A program made the translations under genes and the position numbers. Under the pieces are notes generated by a model that was not told where the DNA came from, made no database searches, and worked only from the letters and a program-made list of their open reading frames with translations. From positions 320,777 through 384,776 of the forward strand of contig NW_020312016.1 of assembly GCF_003144115.1 (NCBI RefSeq): a stretch of DNA of 64,000 nt, in the 5' to 3' direction. How positions within the stretch are numbered: position 1 is the stretch's first letter; each line of letters begins with the position of its first letter. This document shows positions 12,403 through 27,786 of this stretch, piece by piece. Origin of the DNA: Tilletiopsis washingtonensis. Its lineage: Eukaryota; Basidiomycota; Exobasidiomycetes; Entylomatales.

Positions 12403-14043
12403 TCACTGCGGCATGTACACGTCGACGTCGTCGAGCAGCAAGTCGCCCGGCTGCTGTTGCTGCTGCTGCTGCTGTTGCGCATCGTGCTGTGCGGCATGCT
12501 CGGGCTGCTCGAGCTCAGCATACTGCGGATGCTGCGTCTTGTCGTCGGCATCGGCGTGCACTTGCTGCGCATCGCTATCTTGCTGTGCGTGCATGTCGCC
12601 CATGCCAGGCTCGTGGTACTGCTCGAGCTGCTGCTGCTCGTCGTAGTGCTCTGCGTCGGCGGCGTGCAGCGCATGAGAGGCGAGCGCCTCGAGATGTTCA
12701 GGTTGCAGCGCAGCCTCGTCGCCCAAATGTTGGTGGTGGTGGTCTTCCAGCAGCTGCTCAGGATGCTGATGCGCGTCGTCGGCGTGCTGCTCGGCTGCCG
12801 TGGCGAAGTAGGCGGCGGCGTCTTGCTGCTGCGCCTGCGCCGCTTGTTCCTCCTCAGTCAGCGGCTGCTGCTGCATGCCGTCGTCGACGTGGCCGCCATC
12901 CTGCTGCGACAGCTCTTGCGGAGGCGCCAGCATGCTCTGATCGCCGTCGAGCTGCTCAGTCGGATGCTGCTCCTGCTGCTCCTCGTGCTGGTGCAGCTCG
13001 TGTTGGTGATGTAGATGCTCGTCGTCGGCCATCGACTGATCGGCTTCCATAGCGCCCTGCTCTTCTCCTTGCTGCGGCTCCGGCTCAGGTGCGACCGGTG
13101 GGTCCGGCAGCGTGCCGCCGCAACGCTCCACCTCGGCGCGCAGCAGGTCGTTCTCCTGACGCAGCAGCTGGATGTCGTCGCGCATCGCGTGCATGAACTC
13201 GATCGCTGCGAGCCAGGTACGATGAGCAAACCAAACTATTACGGCTGGCACTGCGGAGCTCACTTTTTGACAAGATCTCCCACTTGCTCGTTTTCGGGCT
13301 CTTCTCCTCCGGCAGTGCTACTCGCAGATCCTCAAACAGATCCTTCATCTCGCGCCGCCGCTTGCGCTCAGCGAGCTTGTGGCTGACGCGCAGCTCGGGA
13401 GTGCGCGCATACGGCGTGATGGGACGGTTCGCGCCCGGCGCCTGCAAGGAGCGACTGGCTGCCTTGCCTGACGAAGGCGACTCGCGTGCTTCGCCATCGT
13501 CGACTGCGGCGGCCGCTGAATCTCCTCCACCGTCATCCTCTGGCGCTTCGATGCGCGGGATCTCTCCGTTCGACAGCGCCGCGGCTGCAGCGCCGAGGTG
13601 AGGATGTGCGGGATGAGGCTGGAAGCTGGACGAGCCTGATGCGTCCTGGTATGCAGGCGGGCTCGCTTGCGCCGCTGCTGCTGCCACGACTGCGGCGCTT
13701 TCTGCTGCCGCTGCATCGGCATCGAGCTCCCGGCTCTGGGCATAGCCGCCGAGGATGTACGTGTCGAAGTCGATGGCGCTTGGCTCGGCGTCACGACGCG
13801 CTTCTGCAAGACAATCGGGATGAGCATCGAGACTGGCCGAGGAGCAGCCGCAGGTTCCGTGCGACAGCACGCCCGCGTGTCGAGCGCTCCGGACACCAGC
13901 CTGGCCCCGACATCACACGACAAGCAACGTCACTCACCGACAGCTCCGTCCTCCGCCAAGCTGCCCACTGAGATCTCGGGCTCTGCTTCGGAGATGGCGA
14001 CGTGCTCGTCCATGGCAGCGGCGTGCGGCTGCACTGCCAGCAT
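12403..14043 (-). CDS. bHLH-zipper transcription factor with Gln/His-rich tail
   Basis: Three exons (14043-13938, 13803-13264, 13205-12403) give 482 residues. The basic helix-loop-helix lies at about residues 175-235 ([25 protein letters not shown], a loop, then KWEILSK-TIEFMHAM). The H-E-R triad of E-box binders is recognisable as HKLAER. The second helix runs straight into a short leucine-zipper-like stretch ([16 protein letters not shown]). Intron 2 interrupts the HLH. The C-terminal 250 residues are extremely Gln, His, Asp and Glu rich and end in a run of nine Gln, a likely activation or phase-separating region. Two in-frame ATGs (14043 and 14013) could serve as the start. The specific orthologue is not recognised. 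It probably acts as a nuclear homodimer. Confidence 0.8.
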
Positions 14044-14984
14044 GCGCAGGGTGCTGTGCCAACGCAGCCTCACGGCCAGGACGCGTCGACGTGCCCTCTT
14101 CGCCGCCGCTGACGGCTGCCGAGCGCAGACAGCTGACACTTGTGCGGGCCGGGTCGAGGCAGGCGAAGATCCGCGATGCTAAGGCAACGATGCCTGAGCG
14201 CTGCAAGCCCCGCTCGAGAGGCGACCTGGCGCGCAGAGGTGTCCAGCCTGATGCGCACGTACGAGCAGCCTGCCGCTCGGCCCCCGACGCTCTGCCAACG
14301 AGCCGCTGTGTCGGCTGGCAGCGCCTGGCCGAGGCTGGCGGCGAGGGCGGGTGCCCCGGGGGCGTACGCAGGTGGAGGTGCGGCGAGCGGCGGGGTGGTG
14401 CGTGCACGGCGCGCGACTCGGGTGGGAACTGCAGCGCGGCGCCGGACGGGGTTAGGGTCGAGAGCGCCTCGCTCGCGTGGCAATCGCCTCGTGGCAAGAG
14501 CGAGCGCGGCTCCGAGGGCGCGACGAGGACAAGGCGCGCGCTGCGCGTGGGAGCAAGGAGTCGCTCGCACCCGGCAGCGCCCTACCGTCACAGCGGCTCG
14601 GCCTTGGCCGCTTTGATGCATGAGCAGATGGTGAGTGCAGCTGACTCTCGATCCGTTCTCGAGATGAAGACAAGTGAGGTGCTGTTCAGGCATGGGCGGA
14701 AGGAGCAGCGGCGAGGAGAGGTGCAGGCTGGCGCTGACGTAATCACGCGACTGTCCCACGCTCCGGACGCCGGATGCACGGCCCAGCGCCAACACCGGCT
14801 CGGTAAGGCCACGTCGTCATGCTCCGGACCCGCTTCCCGACTCCACAGCCCCGTCCCCACCTTCCTAGCCATCAGCATCGTCGCCTCACGCGAGACAGAC
14901 TTAGTCCACGCGCACCTCTTGGTCTCGCCCTCAGCGCCACAGCGCTCCATCTGAGCCGTCGCCGCCCAGACCGCACGCGCCGCC
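14044..14984. promoter_or_regulatory. divergent promoter region, bHLH gene and SLY1
   Basis: The bHLH gene (minus) and SLY1 (plus) are transcribed away from this 0.9-kb stretch. A pyrimidine-rich segment precedes SLY1 from about 14820. Open frames within it look like noncoding noise. No defined binding sites are claimed. Confidence 0.5.
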
Positions 14985-17701
14985 ATGTCTCTCGCAGCAG
15001 CAGGCGCGCCAACGCCGACGCTGCGTTCGGCGCAGCTCTCGTCGCTCCTCTCGCTGCTCAACTTCAACCAGCCGACTGGCGCGCAGGACGGGCCGTCGAA
15101 GCTCAACGGCGCCTCGGGCTCGGCAGATGCGCTGGACGGCCTCAACATTCCAGAGGGCCCGCCCGCGTGGAAGATCCTCGTGCTCGACAAGGTCAGCCAG
15201 GAGGTGCTGGCGACGAGCCTGCGCGTGCAGGATCTGCGCGACCACGGCGTGACATTGCACATGTGAGTATGCCGCCACAGGAGAGCGTGACGCAGCCTGT
15301 GGGGCGACGCATCGCCGCCAGCTGGACCCTGTCGCGCGCAGTCCCGAGCTCGGCGCTGACGCGGCGCTGCTCCAGGCAACTGCAGTCCGACCGGCCGCCG
15401 CTGCCAGATGTGCCTGCGGTCTACTTCGTCGCGCCCACACACGAGAACCTGAAGCGGATAGCAGAGGTGAGTCGCAGCGAGGCCAGTGAGGTAGTGCGCT
15501 TGCTCACTGCGCCTCGCTCTCCAGGACATGAAGAAGTCGCTGTACGAGGCCTTCCACCTCAACTTCACATCCACGCTGCCGCGGACGATGCTGGACGAGT
15601 TCGCCTCGCAGGTCGCGCGCGATGGCACCGGCTCGCTGGTGGCTTCGGTGTGGGACCAGTACCTCGACTACGTCGTGCTCGAGCCGTGCCTCTTCTCGCT
15701 CCTGCCCGGCCCGCCGCGGCCCGCTACGCAGCTGGTGCCATCCGCGCCCGCAGGGAACGGCGCGGCAAAGCAGCGCGACTGGACGACATACGAGCGCCTG
15801 AACGACACGAGCGCAGGCGAGAGAGAGGTGGAGGCGGAGACGGACAGGATCGCGCAGGGGCTGTTCTCCACGCTCGCGACAATGGGTGGGTACGGCTGCT
15901 GCGGGCTGCTGCGAGCAGCCTCGAGGGCGGCCAGCGCTGATCATGCTCTTCCAGGCACATTGCCCATCATCCGCTGCCCGCGCGGCAACGCAGCAGAGCT
16001 GGTCGGGCGCAAGCTTGAGGGGCGCCTGCGAGAGCACATCTCGAGCGCCAGAGGATCAGCACACCTGTTCTCGGGCGAGAGCGCAGGGAGCGCATGGGGC
16101 AGCAGCCGGCCATGTGAGCGCTGGAGTGACTTTGAACCAGCGAGGAATGGCGCTGACGCACGCGCGTCTCAGTGCTCATCATTCTCGACCGCAACGTCGA
16201 CCTCGTGCCGATGCTGTCGCACTCGTGGACGTACCAGGCGCTCGTGCACGACGTGCTCGACATGAAGCTGAACCGCGTCACCGTCGAGGTGAGCCCGCGA
16301 ACATGTGCAGGTGGCGGAGCCAGGGCTGACCAGACTGCAAGTCGACCGAGGGCGGTAAGACGCAGAAGCGCAGCTACGACCTCGACAGCAAGGACTACTT
16401 CTGGGGCAAGAACGCCGCCACGCCGTTTCCGCAGGTGGCCGAGGACATCGACACGGAGCTCAACAAGTGGGTGCCTTGAGCTGCGTCCTGAGTGCACTGG
16501 CTGACCGCGGCTGCGCAGGTACAAGTCCGACGCTGCAGAGATCACGCGGTCGACTGGCATCAGCAGCATGGATGAGGTCGGGCAGCTGTGAGTGCACTGT
16601 TGCAGCGCTTGAGCTGCAGCCAGCTTACACGCCTCCACTCAGCGATCTGTCGTCCAACGCCTCGCACCTCAAGGCAGCCATCACGGCCCTGCCGGAGCTG
16701 ACGGCGCGGAAACAGACGATCGATGCGCACATGAACATCGCCACGTCGCTGCTGCAGGGCATCAAGGCGCGCGGCCTCGACACGCTCTTCCAGCTCGAGG
16801 AGGGCATTGCTCGGCAGGTGAGGCCTGGTGCTTGTGTGGCCCCTTGCAGCGCTGACGCCGTGCGACCACAGGGCAAGGCAGTCATCCTCGAGACGATCCG
16901 CGACAAGACGCTCGAGTCGGCCGAGGACAAGCTGCGCCTTTTCATCATCTACTACCTCTCTGCGCCGGACGCCGTCTTCTCGAACCGCTCGGACGTCGAG
17001 GAGTTTGAGCGCGCGCTGTCTGAGCAGGGCGCCGACCTGCGGGCGCTGCAGTACGTCAAGAAGTGAGTAGTGCGCTGCTGTGCTATCTGCGTGCATTGGC
17101 TGACTACTGCACGACAGGGTGCGCGAGTTGACTCGCATGACGATGTTGGCGTCGGCACCGGCCCCCGCACCGGCCGGCGGAGGCGAGCTATTCCGCGGCT
17201 TCAGCTCGCTCAGCAGCAGAGTGAGCAGTGGCTCGGCTTCACACGTTCTCCACCGCTGACCGTAACCTTGCGCAGCTCACGGACCGGCTGAAGGACAGCG
17301 GCCTCGAGAACATCGTGGCGGGCGTCAAGAACTTCCTGCCCGTGCAGAAGGACCTGACCGTCACGCGGCTGGTGGCCTCGCTGCTCGATCCGGCCGCGGC
17401 GTCGGCGCAGGTGCGGCAGGAGACGGACGACTGGCTCTCCTTTGACATGCAGCCGCGGCGCGGGCGGCAGGTGGCGGGACAGTCGTCGGCGACGGGCGCC
17501 GGCGCCAAGGACGCCATCGTCTTTGTCGTCGGCGGCGGCTCGTACGTCGAGTATGCCAACCTGCAGGAGTACGCTGCGCGCACGGCCGGCAACAGCCACG
17601 CCGGCGCCGTCGGCACGCAGGCGCGCCGCATTACGTACGGCGCGACGGAGATCCTCACGCCCACGGCCTTTGTCGATGCCCTGGCGGGCCTGTCTGGCTG
17701 A
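14985..17701 (+). CDS. SLY1: Sly1, Sec1/Munc18-family SNARE regulator
   Basis: Eleven exons (14985-15262, 15376-15466, 15525-15885, 15955-16113, 16173-16288, 16342-16466, 16519-16587, 16643-16817, 16872-17062, 17118-17220, 17276-17701) splice to 697 residues, near the 666 of yeast Sly1. Landmarks are [103 protein letters not shown] and the C-terminal [20 protein letters not shown]. Sly1 binds the syntaxin Sed5/Ufe1 and supports SNARE assembly in ER-Golgi traffic. The protein is cytosolic and peripheral to membranes. Every junction keeps frame, and all donors are GTGAGN or GTGGGT. The start ATG follows a good purine context. Confidence 0.95.
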
Positions 17702-18105
17702 GCAGCGTGTGCCTGCAATGCATGGTCCAAGCAGAAGATGTGTGAAGTGAGGGCGAGCTGCTGCGGCTGCGGTGCGGGCGCTGGCGGCGGCGCACACGCG
17801 ACGCGTTGCACTGTACGCGTGAAGACGCGCCGGGCACGGGAGCAGTGTCGGCGCGGCGCTGGCTGTTGGTTGCCCCGAGCTGCTGCCGCTGCAGCCGAGG
17901 TCGTGCGCCGTGCATGCGACGCCGCCGTCTGCCCGCTCGGCCGGGGTCCTTCCCGCACCTCCAGCCACCATCGCCTCACCTACGCTCACAGCATCCCTCT
18001 CGCACTCACGACCCACGCACGACCGCCGCAATTCCAAGCCTTGACAGCGTGCGAGCATCGACAAAGCCTTTGCAGAACGACACCGCACCCTGAGCTGCCG
18101 CCGCC
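17702..18105. promoter_or_regulatory. SLY1-MCM3 spacer, MCM3 promoter
   Basis: This 404-bp gap holds the SLY1 3' end and the MCM3 promoter. The 3' portion from about 17940 is C-rich with CTCAC/CCAC runs, which is typical of leaders in this genome. Confidence 0.6.
17801..17820. promoter_or_regulatory. paired MluI cell-cycle boxes (ACGCGT) ahead of MCM3
   Basis: ACGCGT occurs at 17801-17806 and 17815-17820, about 290 bp before the MCM3 start codon. This palindrome is the core site of the fungal G1/S factor MBF, which drives replication genes including MCMs. APSES proteins (Mbp1, StuA) recognise CGCG cores. Function here is inferred from position. Confidence 0.55.
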
Positions 18106-20889
<2,784 letters not shown>

Positions 20890-22724
20890 CGCGCTGCTTC
20901 CTTTCGCCTCGGTCTCTGCATCCACCCATGTCACCCTGCTCTGTCTGTCCTGTATCAATACCTTATGACCTGCACCCAGAGGAGAGCGACAGCGTGCTTA
21001 GCCCGTGAATGGCCTCCTTCTTGCTGACCCTCACCCAGCTGTGCGCGCCCTGGCCAGTGCGCAGCTCGCACGTTCATGCGCATGTCGCGCATCCCGAGAG
21101 ACCCTGGGAGGCACGACGCAGGCACGCAGTGCTGCCTTGCGTGCTCGTGATAGGGTGCACGGCGACGGCGCGATGCATGATCGGCCGTGTGCCGTGAAGG
21201 GAGGTCCGGCAGACGCCGAGCGGGAGGCGCGGGCAAAATGGAGGTAAGCGCACCCATGCATGCGAGACTCCGCTAGCCATGTGGGCCGCTAGTGAAGCAT
21301 GAAGGGCGAGGTGAGATCCCTCTGACGCTGCGTCGCATCTGCTGCATGAAGCATAAAGGCGGGCGAGAGGACGCCAGCGGTGCAGGCGCGGCAGAGACGG
21401 CGAGCAGACGCAGCTGCCGCCGCTCCCAACGGCCGGCGCACAGCTGTCTCCTCGTCCAACAAGCGGCTGCGGCAGCGAAGCAGCGGAGCACAGCGAGCCG
21501 TCGTTGCCGACGAGTCTTGTTTCTGGGCCTGCTCGAGGAGTCCGAGCAGGCAGAGGACCTGCACCGTGCGAAGGGCGATCTTGGGTGAGACACGCAGAGC
21601 GCTCTTTCCGGCGATTCGCTTCGGCGCGCTGCAACGCGCCGCCGCATCGGAGTCGTGTTTCAGGGCCGTGGCTCGGCCAAGGGGTGCAATATCCAGCGCG
21701 CTGCCACTTGCAGAAGCAGCCAGGGCACCGTGCCTCGCAGTCCAGGTGCGCTGTACCTGTGCTGCGAGCGTCGTCAGGTGGGAGCGGCGACGGCAACGAC
21801 CCTCGGTGGGTGCATGCGCGGCGGAGAGCGGGCACCCGCAGCCGCAGCGCGCTCGGGCGCGGCGTTGCCGCTTCGCGCTTGTGTGCCTCGGCGCTGCAGA
21901 GAGCGAGAGAGAGGTTCTCCCGCGCGGCCGTGCCCACGCACACGCACGACGGCCGTCGTCGAGACTTGGCTGGCGCCATGCAGCCGCTGCAGCGACGGCT
22001 CCGCGCACAGAACGTCTCAGCGCGAGCTCCTCTTCCGGCCGCTCCGCCATCTCTGTCTCACTCGCCTCCATCCTCGCTCCTCAGCAGCAGCACCTTGCTG
22101 TGCACACTGCCGCACGCGGCACCCGGCAGCAGACGTCACGAGCGCGCCTGCAGCTCTCTGCGGCGCACGGCCGGCCCTGCCTCGCTGCAGCGATCTGCGG
22201 CCATTACCCCTCTCGCCGCCTCTCCACCCTCACAGCCGCTCTTCGGCCCTCGGACACCGGACACTCTCACCTCCATCACCGACGGATCTCCCACAAGCGT
22301 GCCGCTCGTCACCACACTCTCACACACTCTTCATCTTCGTCATCGCCTCTGAGCGAAGCAGCTGGCGCCCACACGCCTTCCCGACTCGGCACCTCGCAGC
22401 TTGCCGAGACCGGCACGAGCTGGAGCAGGGACAGCCTCGCGAGGTCGTACAGACACGTGCGCCACTGCACTGCGTCTCCAGCTCGATCAGCCTGATCCGC
22501 AGACCTCGTAACGGAATTGTCGCGGCCTTGGCAGATAGCCAGCTGGTGTGGAGGCACCGGCAGTCCAGGCAACCCGAGATCTCGGTTGCCCGCACAGCGT
22601 CTGAGCTCAGCAGGCGCACAGAGCCGTGGCGACGCTTCCACTGGTGTTTGCTAGGCAGCTGTCAATACTGTGCGTATTGGGCAGCGCTCTTCTCTGGAGC
22701 GCGCGGCGAGGCGCACAGCCCAGC
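20890..22724. other. 1.8-kb region without a gene
   Basis: This is the downstream flank of MCM3 and the upstream region of the large coiled-coil gene. From about 21.3 to 22.1 kb it is rich in GCAG/CGGC triplet-like sequence on both strands, giving open frames of Arg/Ala/Ser composition without domains. From 22.05 kb it becomes CTC-rich, consistent with a leader. Confidence 0.55.
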
Positions 22725-25700
22725 ATGCCGTCTGCGATCCGGCCCCCGTCGGCGCAGACAGATCGGCCGCCACGAAGCATCTCGCTGGGCGGCATCAAGT
22801 CTGCCGGCGCCTCCACGACACGGCGGGTGCCACGAGACGCCGGACGAGGCGAGTCAGGCATTCCTCGGCTGGCCAGCTCCTCATCGAGCGGCTCGCACGC
22901 GGCGCCGTCCAGTCCGACGACTGCCCAGCCGAATCGCACCTCAATCATCGGCAACACGCAGGCAAAGAGTGCGGGCCAGGCGCTGCAGGTGGTCAATGAG
23001 CAGCCGTCGCCGCGCGAAGGCCTGCCATGCAGCGATTATGGCATGCCCAGCAGCATGCTGCCGCAGCCGGAGCGCAGGTCGGTCATACGCAGCCAGGGCA
23101 AGCGCGCCGAGAGCGAGAGCGCAGGCCTGAACCGCAGCCGGATATCTGGGCGGCAGTCGGAGCCCGCTGAACAGTGAGTGCTGTGGCCCAACGTGTGCGC
23201 CTGTGGTGAGGCTCACTGCGTCTTTTGCTAGATCTGCGGCACCCACCAGGTCCAAGTCTCTGCGGCCCGGCACGTCGCCGCGCAGCACCTTCTCCACAGT
23301 GCGGCGCATCTTTGGACGCTCGAAGTCGAACTCGATCAGCTCGACGCAGGGCGACGCTCGCCCAGACTTTACAGCTGCAGCGGGCGAATTTGGCCAGCTG
23401 AGCGACGACGAGCGAGCCAAGGCTGCGCGAGCATCGCGAGACTCGGCGCGCACACTCAAGGAGCGCAGCATCTTCTCGCCCTTCCGGGCGCGGGATCCGC
23501 AACGGAAGATGACAGCAAGTGCGAGCGAGAGCGCGTATAGCCCGAGGCCAAGCGCTGTCGAGGAGATGCGCGTCAGCAGGGACGCCAGCCGCGCGCATGG
23601 GGCCACGTCGATGGACGTAGCCGAGCCAGGCCACACACTGCCGCAGTCTGCATCTTCCGAAGGAGCGCACGCGTACAACAGCGTGCACGCCAAGCCGGAC
23701 CGCAGCTTGACGCTGCAGGCGCTCTCGGTGCCGCCCTTCGCGCACAGAAGCAGTGCCTCGCGCATCTCTGGCGAGCAGCAATGGCCGGATGATGCTAGCC
23801 GTGTCAGCACGCCGAACGCGGCGCAGATGCAGCGCAGCGCCAGCTCGGGCATGGGCGATGAAGGCATGGGCGTGGCGCTCACCGTCGGCGCCTCGACGGA
23901 TGCGCTTGGCGAAGCGCTCGAGCAGGCGCCCTCGCGCGCTGTCTCCGCTCCATCAAAGCCGTCGGTGCCGAAGATGTGGCAAGTGTCGCGCTCCTCTCTG
24001 ATCCCTGATCTGGGCGCGACGGCGAGCGAAGAGTCAGGAACCGACGGCGAGGGCGGTTATGAGCCCCCGCAACAAGGGCAGCAACCGCACGCGCGCTACG
24101 GCACCTCGACTACGATGGCCTCGACGAACTCGTACCAGACCGCCGCCTCCTCGCCTTTTGGCAGCCTCGCTCGCCGGGGCCAACCGATTCAAGGCGGCCC
24201 GGGGAGCAGCACAGACTCGGAGCTGGAATCGCTGGCTCATCGCAATGGCGACGCTGCGCCAGATGGCGACGAGACGCTCATTGCAGCCGAGTCGCGCACG
24301 CCGCTGTCCGACTTGCTTGACAAGCTCGACCGGCGTCGCCATGATCTCTCTAACTCAACGCCGACGACCAGCCAGGCGGAGGACTCATATCTTTCGTCTC
24401 GCCCTGCGCTGGCCGCGGGTCCGTCGCCGATCCCCTTCCCAGACACTCCTCCGGCGCTGCAGCATGTGCCCAACACGCGCGCACACGAGCCAAACAGCAC
24501 CTTCTTCGAGGACGACTCGATTGCTTCGCCTGGCTCGCCTCAGCTGCGCCGCAACACCTTTGGCGACGAGCACGAGGCGCAGCGCGACTCGTGGCGCGCT
24601 CGGCTGCCGGTCTCTCCGCTGCGCGACGACTCGCAGCTTGCTGGTGGGCGCTCTGGCCGCGACGCTGGCCACGAGCTCTCGCTGCTCGAAATCGAGAGCA
24701 ATCTTGCGGCAGTCGAGGCAGCGCTGCAAGACCACAGTCTGGCGGGCAGCTTCGATGCCACATCGCTGCGTCGGCGCATCGGCTCATACGGGCAAGGCGA
24801 CATGTCGGCACACATGCAGGACTCCGCGGGGGGCAGTCCGCAGGCGCCGTATGGCGCTGGCCTGTCGTATCGCCCAGCTCCGCGCGTCACGTTGCCGCCG
24901 GGCTCCGAAAGCGCGATTGCCGATGCAGTTCGCGAGGTGCGACGTGCGCTCAGCTCTTCGCACCTGCCGCGCATCCCGAGCGAGAGCGAGATGGGTGCTT
25001 CCTCGGATCGCAGTCCGACGATCTCGCGCCGGCGCTCTCCGGCACCGTCTCCTCTGCGCGAAGGCTCGCCGCGCGAGTCAACGCCGATGCGGGCTGCACG
25101 AGTGCGGCAGGAGTCTATGCAAGACGTCGAAGAGGCGTACGCACGCATGTGCGACCTCGTCGGCTCTGCCGCAGGCATTATCGCACCATCGCCCATGCTC
25201 GGTGGCAAGGCTTGGAAGCGCAAGAGCGCTCACCCAACAGAGAGTGCAAAGTTCTCTCCGCAGCGCAACGGCACGGAGATCCGCGAGCGGGCGCAGAGCC
25301 TCGTCGCCCCTTCTCACGTTCAGGCATCCCGCCCGGTCGTGATGGACCGAGTGACAAGGCAGCAGCTTCTGCGCGACGCCGACTCGCTTGCTCGTCACAG
25401 CGCAGCCTTCGCAGACAGTGGTGCGCCAGACGATGAGCCCGAGCATGCGCTGCGCGGTCGCAACAGTACGCTCTCCACCGGGTCTCGCCGCGCCATGTCC
25501 GAGTCTCCGCCGCGTCGTCCAGTGCACAAGGAGGAGACCAAGAGCGAGGCGCGTCGCCTCTCTCAACACGCCGAGGCGCAGCGGATGAGTACCGGCTCGG
25601 CGACCACGACGAAGCGGTCCAGCAACGCTACGACCTCCGCCAGCGGCTCTGGCGGCACCGCCGCGCTCAGCGCATCGCCTTCGGTCACCGTCAAGACGCA

Positions 25701-27570
25701 AGGGACGCCACGCTCGCCTCAGAGCGACGCACATCAGAATGCCGAGTGGAACCGCATGCCGCAGTCGCCGTTCCGACACGGCATGCCCAATCAGCACCAA
25801 GGCTCGCTGTCGCGTCACGAGCGGCAGACGTCGTCGCCCTTGTCTCAGCAGCACTTTGGTGGTGAGCCGTCGAACACATTCGAAGCTCGACCGTTTGCAC
25901 TCAATGCGAGCGGCAACGCCGAGACCCGCCGTCACGCCGAGGAGGCGATGCGCCGGGCACGCGCGCAGCTCAGCTCGGCGTCTGTGCGGAACAGCACACT
26001 GCGGTCGCCAACGCCTACTCTGGGCGGCTACCGGAGGCCGCACTCGGGCTCGGTGCGCGAGTGGACCGCAGAGGTCGCTGGTAGACCCACGAGCAGGACG
26101 AGTGCCGCTAGCGCCGCCCACCACGGGCACGGACCTGCTGCGCGACACTTCCCGCGCCTCGCAGACCAGGACACCTCACGCAGCATCTCGCAGGACGGGC
26201 ACCAAGCGATCAACGCCGCGGACCTGAGCTACAGCACTGCCTCGTCGATGCAGTCGTCGCTCAACGCTCTGCAGCGGCGGCACGCGCTGGAGCGCGACAG
26301 CCTGCTCGACATGCTCGAGCGAGCGCGCAGCGAGAACGTCGACCTGCGTGTGCGCAACGAGATGCTACAAAGTGATCTGCATCTCGAAGTCACTCAGGTC
26401 CTTGAGCTGCAGCGCGAGCTGGAGCGACAGAGTAGTCGTGCCTCAGAGCAGGCTGCCAAGGTCGAGGCGCTTGAGGCGCAGCTCGAGACTGAGCACCGCG
26501 ACCGCCTGCGCATCGCCGAGCTGCTCGAGCGCGTGCAGACTGCCGTTGACACTGCCGCCAATGCGCGTTCCATCAACGGACTGAGCCCGACAGCCAGCTC
26601 TGCAAGCATCGTCCAGGAAGATCTGCAGCCCACTTCGCGCCGGGTCTTCGACGTCACGCCGAGCGTGCTCGCTCCGCTGCCGCTTTCGGAGGCCTTCGAG
26701 GATGAAGAACAGATCCTGGCGAGCTTCCGCGGTCATCAAGCCGGCCAACAGCCTCCGGACAGCCATGCGCGGCAGCTGTTCCTGTCGCGCGCCCAGTCGT
26801 CGTACAGCCTCGAGGGCGGCTCCCTGATCGGCGGCGCCTCGATCGTCTCTTCGGATGCACAGCCGCGCAGCCCGAATCAGGGTGCCCCCGACAGATCGCC
26901 GAGCCTGCGCTCGATGCCCAGTGCTCTCGGACTCGAGATCACCGAGCGCGAGCTCGACTGGTCGCTGCACGACGAGGCGCCTCTCGAAGGCGCCGAGAGC
27001 GGCGGAGAAGACGACTTGCCGCGGGACTACGAGCGGTCGACACAGGCTCGTCCAGCCACTCCTCCGGTCAGCCACCGGGAGCCAGCTTTCACCAGTCCGC
27101 CGAGCCGGCGCGTCTCGCAGCTGCCGCAGCCGACGCCTGCGCATGCCAAGCGCTCGACGATGCCCGCATCGCTCTCTGCCAGCGCTCTGCCTGTCGGCGT
27201 CACGAGCGGCATTCCCATGTCCACCTCCGCCTCAAGCATGAGCCACGTCGGGCAGGGCAGCAAGCGAGCCGGTCTCGCCGAGCGCTTCGGCTACCGTGGC
27301 CCGGTGCTGCCGTCGACGATGCAGAACAGCGCGGCCACGCCCGGCGGCGCGCGCCAGTTCTCCACCGCCAGTCGCTTCACCACTACATCGGCTGGCGACA
27401 CGAGCTGGAGCGCCGTCTCGGACGAGCCCATCGGCGGCTTCGTCCACCGCAGCGCCGGATCGGGAGCCGCTGGCGGCTACTACGACCCGCGACGGCCGCA
27501 GGGCTACGACCCTACTGCGCTGCCTGACACGCAGCGCGGCCTGCTCGAGGATGCCGAGCACAGCTACTGA
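22725..27570 (+). CDS. large Ser-rich disordered protein with C-terminal coiled coil
   Basis: Two exons (22725-23173 and 23232-27570) give 1,595 residues. The family is not recognised. Most of the sequence is Ser/Arg/Pro/Ala-rich with many potential phosphorylation motifs (SPxR, RRxS). Near residues 150-185 is a basic patch (TRSKSLRPG, RRIFGRSKSNS). Residues ~1160-1255 form a clear coiled coil (LQRRHALERDSLLDMLERARSENVDLRVRNEMLQSDL, then QRELERQSSRASEQAAKVEALEAQLE). The last 200 residues are Gly/Ser/Tyr-rich. Such architecture is common in fungal polarity, septin-ring or microtubule-associated scaffolds, but no function is assigned. The start is the first ATG of an open frame that joins the second exon in phase. 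Further upstream exons cannot be excluded. Confidence 0.75.
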
Positions 27571-27786
27571 GGGCACCTCGTCGCCCTCCACCACACTCAT
27601 TGACTCCCTTTGACCCTTCACCACACCCTCTTTAGCCTGCCCTCCCCGGACTCCTCTTCTGCGCGCGCATGCCTGCGCCAGCGCCTGTTCCTTGTCTCGT
27701 CACTGCACAGCTTGCTTTTGCATCGCCTCATCTCCCGGTGTAATCTTAGCATTTGGAAACTCGCAAGGCTCCAGACAGCGCGTGAC

